A stretch of 10,805 nucleotides of DNA, taken from an uncultured bacterium. GTDB taxonomy: Bacteria > Verrucomicrobiota > Lentisphaeria > Victivallales > Victivallaceae. Made by a program: the position numbers and the translations under genes. Location of the stretch: contig CASECL010000273.1 of NCBI GenBank assembly GCA_949286445.1, positions 1 to 10,805 on the forward strand, read 5' to 3'. Below, in pieces: positions 4,774-10,805 of this stretch. Numbering within the stretch: the first letter of the stretch is position 1; every line of letters starts with the position of its first letter. Under the pieces are notes generated by a model, which saw nothing but the letters and a program-made list of their open reading frames with translations, did not search any database and was not told where the DNA came from.

Positions 4774-7170
4774 TTATATATCCATTATAGTCTTTCCATC
4801 GCGGCTGATCTTTATTCCGGTACGGCCGTCAGCGCGTTCAGAAAAATCAATGATGTCGGTCTGATCATGCCATTTCAAGGTCAGACGGTCTTTTGTGCTG
4901 TTCCAGGTACTCTGAGGCAATTCAGCTTCATTGCGGAAGGGAAACATCAGAATTTTGAAGTCCGGTTTCCGGCTTTTCACATCAATGCCGAATTTATTTA
5001 CCTCATAAGTATTTTTCCCTCCGTTGGGAAGCAGATCTTTATCCCGGACAAAGCATTTTGCATCGGTAAAACCATCGGCATCAAGCACCCGGATCAGGAG
5101 TTTGCCCGGTTTCCCGTCTCCGAGAATGGCGTCGCGGCGGAATGAACCGTTGTTATTCTGTTCAATGGCGGTTTTCTCCAGCTGCACACTTTTTTCCGTG
5201 GCCATGTTCCAGCGGTAGAGATGGGGCATGCCGTCTTTTTCCAGATCGTCCACAATGAGTGCGTAGGGGTGTTTGCCGCGTACCAGCCCGCCGGTGCGGA
5301 AGGCTTTGCGTACCGGATAATTTTTATCGTAGTAATACTGGCCTTTCTGTGAAGTCTGCCAGTTGGGCAGGTCCGTTATCGGCATATTCATCCAGGGCAG
5401 ATTTGACGGAGACGGGCGGAAATCATTGAGGGTAAATTCTTTTACTCCCTTTTTCTCCCGGTTGCTCCATTTGTAGTCAAAGGCGGGTTTCAAATCCACC
5501 GCCGCGAACGCCGCCTGCGGCTGAAGCGAATGCGCCGCCGCTTTGCCCGGGAACGTGGACGCCCCGATGCCATCAATCAGTGGAACGGAACGGTTTTTGG
5601 CCAGATAATGTTCTTTTATCTGGCGCATGACCAGGTACACACTCCAGAATTTGCCGTCGGCGTAAAGTGAAAAATGTCCCCGGTCAGCGTAAACGTGACC
5701 GCCGGTAACGGAACGGGTGTTCAAATGAAACTGCATGGCATTGGCGGTGGCATCGCTGAGGGAAATAAGATTTCCAGTATATTCACCGTAAAAATCCAGA
5801 CCGTTTTTCTCCAGTACTGCCTTTTTCTCCTCCTCAAATGAGCGGCTCTTGTCAATGGGGGATGCAAAGAAAAGATATGCTACCGTATTATGCACGTCCA
5901 CCAGGTGGCGGAACCGGATGGGATTGGACTGGTCAAGCAGCCGCTGGTAATCCTCTCCGGTGAATACCCGGTAATGCAGATTGTACAGGGGATCGTCAGG
6001 ATAGAGATATTTCATGACCAGAGGATCGTAAAACATAAAGTAGTTCCCCGTCCCCCCCTGGGAGTCGTAAAAGGTGTAATTCCCGCCGAAAAGTTTCCAC
6101 GGTGTGCGGAATGGTATCATGGCATGAAGCGCGTATTTTTCAAACACGGCGCGTACATTTTTCAGTGCCAGCAGATTTTCTCCTCCCCGGCGTGCCATGA
6201 CAAAGGCGTGTTCAGCTCCCAGCCAGCCCTTGCCGAAACCTTCATACATTTCCCCGTCCGGGAAGGTGGCGATGGTAAAGAATTTCTTGTAACAATCCAC
6301 CAGTTTCTGGTACCGGGTATGATCATAGCCTTCTTCTCCCTCGATGGCGCAGAGCAGGAAGATAAAGCGCATGTGCATACCGATCCAGTTGGAGACGTTG
6401 GCATTGAATGAGGGCAGGGTGTCTATGCCGATAAAACGCATTCCTGAAGTGGCTTTGACCAGAACTTTTCTGATCTCCCGCCGCTGGGCATCGGTCATGA
6501 AGTTATATCCGAAGTCATAGGCCAGGCCCAGATTTCCCCATTGAGTGGCGGCGGAAAAATCCTGATAATCATTGGTGGGACGTTTGCGGTCTTTGAGTTT
6601 TTTCTCTATTTCCAGGATTTTCTCATAATCCGCTTTAGCTACGGAAACCAGAGCGGCAACCGCCTTTTTGCCGCCTTTTTCATCTTCTTCAATCAGGGCG
6701 CGGAGAACTTCATGTTCCACATAGTAGGGAAATTCACCCTCGGCCATCTCCTTTTTTACTTCGCCCCGGGCGGCGGCGTCATAGAGCGCGCGGTTTTTTA
6801 CCTTATTCCCGGTCAGGAAAGAGTCAATCTTCTTTTTAAGCGAAGCAAAAAGTTTACTTGATGCCGGATGAGATTTTATTCTCTTTCTCCAGGCGGGCAG
6901 CTCCTCCGGATTAAGGTATATCCGGGGGTGAACCCCCGGAGGCGGAGCTTTGGTAATTCGGGACATGTCCATCCCGGTATAATCGTATTCCAGAATCCGG
7001 GGCTGGGCGAAATATTTATCAATTTCGGATTTCGAATAACCGAAGTTGCGGTTTTCCCTGACCATTTCCCGGTCAAGTTCAATGGTTTCGGTTTTCACTG
7101 CCCCGGCGGCGGGATGCGCCAGAACCGCGGCAGTGAAAACAGTGGTCAATGTCAATGCAAAGTGTTTCAT
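4774..7170 (-). CDS. Secreted heparinase/alginate-lyase-like protein (alpha/alpha-toroid plus beta-sandwich), 798 residues
   Basis: Residues 1-24 form a Sec signal peptide ending AGA. Residues 75-100 (APPPGVHPRIYLNPEELPAW) are the opening motif common in heparinase II/III-like and related polysaccharide lyase-fold proteins. A helical toroid follows to about 440, with AYDFGYNFMTDAQRREIRKVL (217-237) typical of its central helices. Candidate catalytic residues, by analogy with known toroid lyases, are N261 and H266 in SNWIGMH, Y309 in PDGEMYEGFGKG, and H492 in TGGHVYADRGHFSLYADG, which also opens the beta-sandwich; RSVPLIDG (527-534) is another family-like strand. Known relatives cleave uronic-acid glycans such as alginate or glycosaminoglycans by beta-elimination; this substrate is unknown. 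The ATG at 7170 lies 25 bp past the previous stop and lacks a clear Shine-Dalgarno sequence, so translation may be coupled. It is a clear paralogue of the upstream gene, sharing for example LVRGKHPYALIVD (629-641) and LYRWNM (651-656). Confidence 0.75.
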   Translation of the reverse strand: MKHFALTLTTVFTAAVLAHPAAGAVKTETIELDREMVRENRNFGYSKSEIDKYFAQPRILEYDYTGMDMSRITKAPPPGVHPRIYLNPEELPAWRKRIKSHPASSKLFASLKKKIDSFLTGNKVKNRALYDAAARGEVKKEMAEGEFPYYVEHEVLRALIEEDEKGGKKAVAALVSVAKADYEKILEIEKKLKDRKRPTNDYQDFSAATQWGNLGLAYDFGYNFMTDAQRREIRKVLVKATSGMRFIGIDTLPSFNANVSNWIGMHMRFIFLLCAIEGEEGYDHTRYQKLVDCYKKFFTIATFPDGEMYEGFGKGWLGAEHAFVMARRGGENLLALKNVRAVFEKYALHAMIPFRTPWKLFGGNYTFYDSQGGTGNYFMFYDPLVMKYLYPDDPLYNLHYRVFTGEDYQRLLDQSNPIRFRHLVDVHNTVAYLFFASPIDKSRSFEEEKKAVLEKNGLDFYGEYTGNLISLSDATANAMQFHLNTRSVTGGHVYADRGHFSLYADGKFWSVYLVMRQIKEHYLAKNRSVPLIDGIGASTFPGKAAAHSLQPQAAFAAVDLKPAFDYKWSNREKKGVKEFTLNDFRPSPSNLPWMNMPITDLPNWQTSQKGQYYYDKNYPVRKAFRTGGLVRGKHPYALIVDDLEKDGMPHLYRWNMATEKSVQLEKTAIEQNNNGSFRRDAILGDGKPGKLLIRVLDADGFTDAKCFVRDKDLLPNGGKNTYEVNKFGIDVKSRKPDFKILMFPFRNEAELPQSTWNSTKDRLTLKWHDQTDIIDFSERADGRTGIKISRDGKTIMDI

Positions 7171-7195
7171 AATGATAAATCAGTTTTGCGTTATT

Positions 7196-10100
7196 TCAGA
7201 AAATTTCCCTGCCGTCACGGGTGATTTTCACCGCAATACCGCTGTCGGTAACATCGCCGGTGACAATCTTATCTTTTACCCCGTCGGCAAAGATAATTTC
7301 ATTGCCTTTGATTTCCGGGAGTTTTTCGCCCTTGCGCACCGGAATAAGCAGCACCCGGCTGATGAGACGGTCACTCTTGATTGAGAAAGAGAGCGCATGC
7401 TGTTTGCCGCCGTATTTGGCTTCCTGCGCCGCGCCGGCTTCGAAATTGACTTTTTCATTGGCCAATGCACTAACCAGCAGTGAATTTCCGGTTTCCGGAT
7501 CGGTGATAACGGCGGTATTGCCGTTGACTTTCACGCTCTTTTCCAATTCCGGGGCGAAAACCATCTGCCAGCGGTAAAGGTGTTCTTTGCCGTCAGCATT
7601 GAAGTTATCAAGAATTAATGCGTAGGAGTGTTTTCCCCGCACCAGTCCGGCGGTACGCACCGCGGTCTGGAAATTGGGTTTGAATTTGGTCTTTACCCGC
7701 GGCATCTTATCTTTCGGCCGGTTTCCGGTGTACCAATGGGGCAGAAGCGGTTTGGGGAGATTTTCCCAGGGCAGATCCCGTTTGATGATACGGTAATCAT
7801 TGTTGCTCATTTCTTTGGGCGAAGTGCCGCCGTAAACATACTGCAGGTCGCAGGAACCGAATACCGCATCCGGTTTGACCGTATAGGAGAGCATTTTGCT
7901 GTCTTCCAGCGGGAACTGGTTTTTGCCGTCCACGGTGACCACGCTGTGCTGGAAAGCATGTTTGTCATTGTGTCCGGTCGGATAAATGCTCCAGTCCCGT
8001 CCCAGTGCGGCGAAGACAAAAGTTCCCCGCGCCGGAGAGTTGTGTCCGCCGTGCATCCGGGGCAGGAAGTAGAGGAATGCGGCATCCTTGTCCCATCCGG
8101 AACGGGCGGTCATCATGTTGATTTCAGAAGCCAGATATTCCAGCGGTGCGTCTTTGCCCGGGCTGGCGGCGTCTTTGGCGTGGTCTTCGCCGAAAATCGG
8201 TGCCAGCAGATCAAAAACGTAACAGTAGGTGGTGCCGCGGGGTTTGAAACGCAGATAATCCTCGCCTACGCAGTTGCGGTAAACAAAATCAATCGCCGGG
8301 TCATTGGGGTAGGCATATTTAACTACTGCCACGTCGGCGGCATTGTAATTATTCCGGCTGCCGCCCCAGAGGTCGTCCTGGCAGAAGTAACCGTTATCGG
8401 GCTGGAGGGTGTGAAGCATGAATTTTGCCGCATGGTTGTAGGCGGCTTTGCTGTTGAGCAGGTTTTCACCCCGTTTGTAAAGAATGGCCAGATTCTGATA
8501 GGTCATGGTATTTTTGCCCATTCCCTCGTAAGCCGCGCCGCTGTCTTCAAAAATACCGCAATTGAGCCAGCGTTTGTAAGTGTTTACCAGTTCGCGGTAG
8601 GACTCTACCGGAAAGCCTTCTTCATTTTCGATTGCCACCACATTCTGCAGCAGGTCTCCGGCGGTCCAGCAGATCCAGTTGCCCTGGCCCTGGGCGGAAA
8701 CGCCGTTCATGCCGATAGTCCATTTATCCCGGGTGGCCCGGGAGAGGGTGGAACGGATCAGCTGACGTTCTTCTTCTGTCATGTAATTGTAGAGAAAGTC
8801 ATACATCATAGCAGTCATGGTGCGCCCCATGACGTTATGATAAAATTCCCGCCAGTCATCCTCCCAGCGGTCCGGCACTTTGTCCATGATCGCATTCTGT
8901 ACGGCGGCCTGCTGAACCATATTGTCAATCAGTTTGCGGGCAAGATCAGCATCCGCTTCAATCATGGCGATGAATGCCAGATCCGAGAGCAGGGCTGCCA
9001 GGTTGCCGTCGGATTTGTAACCGGAACGGCTCTTGGGATTGTCATCTTTAACCACCGCAAGCGGCAGTTTCCCATCCGGATAGTTGCGCATGCGGTTTTC
9101 CACCTGTGAGGTGATGGCCTGATAGTAGATTTGTCCTGCTTTGGTATTTTTCAGGCGTTCCCGGATGGCGGGGAGGTCTTCCGGATTGAAGAAAATTCTC
9201 GGGTGGACGTACGGCGGCGGTGCGGGTTTGAATTTTTCCGCGGCAAAGCCTTCATCGTGGCGCGCAATCACCGGAGCCGGGAAATTCTTTTCAATAAAAC
9301 TTTTGGTATAATGCGCTGTCGGATTGCGTCCGGCCATATCATTGCGTTCAGATACTTCACCGGCCTTGAGTTTTCCGGAATAGGCTTTGCCCGGTGCGTT
9401 TCTGGCGGTGTCGGCAAAAACCGATATCCTGGTGGAAGAACGGCTGACACCATCGGCATTTGACGCGGTAAATTCAAGAGTGTAGTTACCGGTTTTGTCC
9501 GGAATAAATTGCGCTTCTGCTTTATCCGGAGTTTTCAAATGAGCTTTGCTCCCTGCCGGGGCGGAGACAATTTTCCATTCAGTTTTATCAGCGTTCACGG
9601 CTTTGCCGCTGAGCGTAACCGGGCCTTTGCCCAGCACGACGCTGTGGGCGATACCGGCGTCGGCAAGGGGGAGTTTTTCGTTATTCAGGTAATTTTTTCC
9701 CGCCATCTTTTTCAGTCGGTTGAGCGGCAAGGCGTCCTGATAAAATCTGATTTCGTCAAATTTCCATTTCATCGGATTGGCCTGATCGCTGTTGCGCAGT
9801 ACAAACAGGGTGCCGGCAGAGACAAAATCCGCCGGCAGTGCGGCTTTGACCTCTTCAACTCCATTGATGGAGAGGGTGACATTTTTACCGTTGACAGTGA
9901 TGGCAATGAGTGAAAAAACATCTTTAGCCAGTTTGGTTTTGCTCTCTCTGCCGTTAAGTTTTACCGTGCCGGAACGGGTGGACTCCACCGTGAGATTTTT
10001 CCCGGCATTCAGGATGAAACGGCAGGCGAAATCTTCCGGAAGGGCATAAAACATAATAGTTTTTACCCCTTCCGGCATTTTGGTCTCCAGCACCGCTCTC

Positions 10101-10318
10101 GGCGCGAGGCGTACGGCATTGCCGTACAAGCCGGCTTCGCGGGTGGAGAAAACCCGGTGTTCCCAGTAGTCGCGTTTGAGCTGCATTTTTTCACCGTTCA
10201 TGGTATCGGGTTCATAAAGCCCGCCGAAACGGTCAAAAGTGTAGCGCGACAGCAGTGTGTCCGCCGCGGCGGCGGAGCCTGCGAGAGAAACCAGAGTGAA
10301 AAAAAGCAGCTTATTCAT
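7196..10318 (-). CDS. Secreted multidomain LamG / Ig-like / heparinase-lyase-like protein, 1040 residues
   Basis: Residue numbers count from the upstream in-frame ATG at 10345; subtract 9 for the preferred start at 10318. The signal peptide (10-28) ends SAAAA. Residues 30-215 form a LamG-like (concanavalin-type) beta-sandwich, with FSLIAITVNGKNVTLSINGVEE and WKFDEIRFYQDALPLNRL. Residues 228-312 resemble a PKD/Ig-like domain (PVTLSGKAVNADKTEWKIV, then TGNYTLEFTASNADGVS). Lyase-like opening APPPYVHPRIFFNPEDLPA is at 375-393 and the helical toroid runs to about 740. Candidate active-site residues are N556 in QGNWICW, Y606 in AAYEGMGKN and H768 in HGGHNSPARGTF. The C-terminal beta-sandwich has HSVVTVDGKNQF (800-811) and TAGLVRGKHSYALILD (898-913). 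The extra N-terminal domains probably bind glycan or position the enzyme. The H768 motif lacks the Asp found in the paralogue, so activity or metal use may differ. The gene lies within a minus-strand operon. Confidence 0.75.
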   Translation of the reverse strand: MNKLLFFTLVSLAGSAAAADTLLSRYTFDRFGGLYEPDTMNGEKMQLKRDYWEHRVFSTREAGLYGNAVRLAPRAVLETKMPEGVKTIMFYALPEDFACRFILNAGKNLTVESTRSGTVKLNGRESKTKLAKDVFSLIAITVNGKNVTLSINGVEEVKAALPADFVSAGTLFVLRNSDQANPMKWKFDEIRFYQDALPLNRLKKMAGKNYLNNEKLPLADAGIAHSVVLGKGPVTLSGKAVNADKTEWKIVSAPAGSKAHLKTPDKAEAQFIPDKTGNYTLEFTASNADGVSRSSTRISVFADTARNAPGKAYSGKLKAGEVSERNDMAGRNPTAHYTKSFIEKNFPAPVIARHDEGFAAEKFKPAPPPYVHPRIFFNPEDLPAIRERLKNTKAGQIYYQAITSQVENRMRNYPDGKLPLAVVKDDNPKSRSGYKSDGNLAALLSDLAFIAMIEADADLARKLIDNMVQQAAVQNAIMDKVPDRWEDDWREFYHNVMGRTMTAMMYDFLYNYMTEEERQLIRSTLSRATRDKWTIGMNGVSAQGQGNWICWTAGDLLQNVVAIENEEGFPVESYRELVNTYKRWLNCGIFEDSGAAYEGMGKNTMTYQNLAILYKRGENLLNSKAAYNHAAKFMLHTLQPDNGYFCQDDLWGGSRNNYNAADVAVVKYAYPNDPAIDFVYRNCVGEDYLRFKPRGTTYCYVFDLLAPIFGEDHAKDAASPGKDAPLEYLASEINMMTARSGWDKDAAFLYFLPRMHGGHNSPARGTFVFAALGRDWSIYPTGHNDKHAFQHSVVTVDGKNQFPLEDSKMLSYTVKPDAVFGSCDLQYVYGGTSPKEMSNNDYRIIKRDLPWENLPKPLLPHWYTGNRPKDKMPRVKTKFKPNFQTAVRTAGLVRGKHSYALILDNFNADGKEHLYRWQMVFAPELEKSVKVNGNTAVITDPETGNSLLVSALANEKVNFEAGAAQEAKYGGKQHALSFSIKSDRLISRVLLIPVRKGEKLPEIKGNEIIFADGVKDKIVTGDVTDSGIAVKITRDGREIF

Positions 10319-10326
10319 AAACACGG

Positions 10327-10330
10327 CTCC
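10327..10330 (-). promoter_or_regulatory. Shine-Dalgarno GGAG that favours the start at 10318
   Basis: GGAG lies eight bases before the ATG at 10318, and that start gives a compact signal peptide (MNKLLFFTLVSLAGSAAAA). The alternative ATG at 10345 overlaps the preceding stop codon as ATGA but has only a weak purine stretch upstream and adds nine residues before the hydrophobic core. Confidence 0.6.
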
Positions 10331-10341
10331 AGATTTTTCAA

Positions 10342-10805
10342 TCATTTTTTATCTGCCGGAACTTCGGCAAGTTTCGTCACTTCTTCCGGAGTCAAAGCTC
10401 CGTTGTAAACTACAATTTCATCCGCTTCTCCGGTGAAACGGCTCTCCTGTCCCGCATCAGGGCGGCAAAAGAGATAAATATTGTCCTGATTGTAAATTCT
10501 GGTTTTATCCGGCTTTACTTCGCCGATTTTTTTGCCGTTGGCGTAGGTGATCAGCGTGGTGCCGTCAAAAGTGGTGGCAAGATGAATCCATTCGCCCCAG
10601 GAAACCGCATCCGCCACCTTGAGCGTATGCCAGCCGTCAAAATTGAAACTTGAGGCGGTTCCCTGCAAACGCCAGTAAAGCGAGGCTCCATAGTAGAACA
10701 TAGACTGATAACCGCCGAATTTTTCCGGCTTCACCCACATGGAAACGGAAAATCCGTCAGAAAGATTCAGGTTTTTGGCGATTTCAACTCCGCCGGTGCC
10801 GTCCA
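10342..10805 (-). CDS. LamG-domain protein, C-terminal part (partial, begins outside the window)
   Basis: An open frame without stop runs from the window edge to a TGA at 10342-10344 and encodes the last 154 residues of a larger protein. The whole visible part is one LamG / concanavalin-A-like jelly-roll: NLNLSDGFSVSMWVKPEKF is the usual early strand pair, WGEWIHLATTFDGTTLITYANGKK is the central W-x-H-L-A-x-T-x-D-G signature, and ADEIVVYNGALTPEEVTKL is the standard closing strand and helix. Such domains bind carbohydrate or act as spacers in secreted proteins. The enzyme or anchor it belongs to lies outside the window. The stop codon lies 23 bases before the preferred start of the next gene and overlaps an alternative one as ATGA, so the two are almost certainly cotranscribed. 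ATG codons inside the frame, such as that at 10740, are internal and not the true start. Confidence 0.85.
   Translation of the reverse strand, partial: DGTGGVEIAKNLNLSDGFSVSMWVKPEKFGGYQSMFYYGASLYWRLQGTASSFNFDGWHTLKVADAVSWGEWIHLATTFDGTTLITYANGKKIGEVKPDKTRIYNQDNIYLFCRPDAGQESRFTGEADEIVVYNGALTPEEVTKLAEVPADKK

Noticed and set aside
7628..9109. A plus-strand open frame of 493 codons opposite the large lyase-like gene
   Set aside because: It is antisense to a gene with clear domains, and its translation shows no recognisable domain or family pattern. The codon use of the real gene leaves the complementary frame open.
1..10805. tRNA genes, CRISPR arrays, insertion sequences, prophage or attachment sites
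   Set aside because: I looked for cloverleaf-like segments, regularly spaced repeats, transposase motifs and flanking direct repeats, and saw none.

Overview
The window reads as the chromosome of a Gram-negative saccharolytic bacterium. It holds three large secreted or envelope polysaccharide-active proteins, two LacI-type regulators (one broken) and a PhoH-family gene. The mix of a heparinase/alginate-lyase-like fold with LamG domains, a large parallel beta-helix protein, an excess of LacI regulators and about 50% GC reminds me most of Lentisphaerota (Victivallales) or another PVC-group bacterium. This is an impression from gene style; there is no rRNA or other marker here. CCGG is strikingly over-represented throughout.

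Almost everything lies on the minus strand. Reading in the direction of transcription (right to left): the 3' part of a LamG-domain gene (10342-10805, cut by the window edge) leads directly into a 1040-residue secreted protein with LamG, Ig/PKD-like and lyase-fold parts (7196-10318). After 25 bp comes a 798-residue secreted paralogue of that lyase part (4774-7170), which ends before a probable terminator (4731-4760). These three genes look like one operon.

On the plus strand, 4032-4657 is a LacI-family regulator remnant. Its helix-turn-helix is intact, but the effector domain is frameshifted at a T tract and about 125 residues short. An AT-rich 98-bp spacer separates it from a divergent minus-strand gene for a secreted parallel beta-helix protein (1807-3921). 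A full-length LacI-family regulator with a TTG start (726-1733) follows on the same strand and ends at a strong intrinsic terminator (655-689).

The gap 309-725 contains that terminator, a set of overlapping stem-loops and a possible promoter. It precedes a PhoH-family gene (1-308, N-terminal PIN domain only), which is probably unrelated to the sugar locus.

Functionally, the two lyase-fold proteins and the beta-helix protein probably act outside the cytoplasm on an acidic or otherwise complex glycan, under control of the intact LacI regulator and formerly also of the broken one. No transporter, sulfatase, kinase or monosaccharide-catabolism gene is visible, so the substrate cannot be named. 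No tRNA, rRNA, CRISPR array, insertion sequence or phage gene was recognised.
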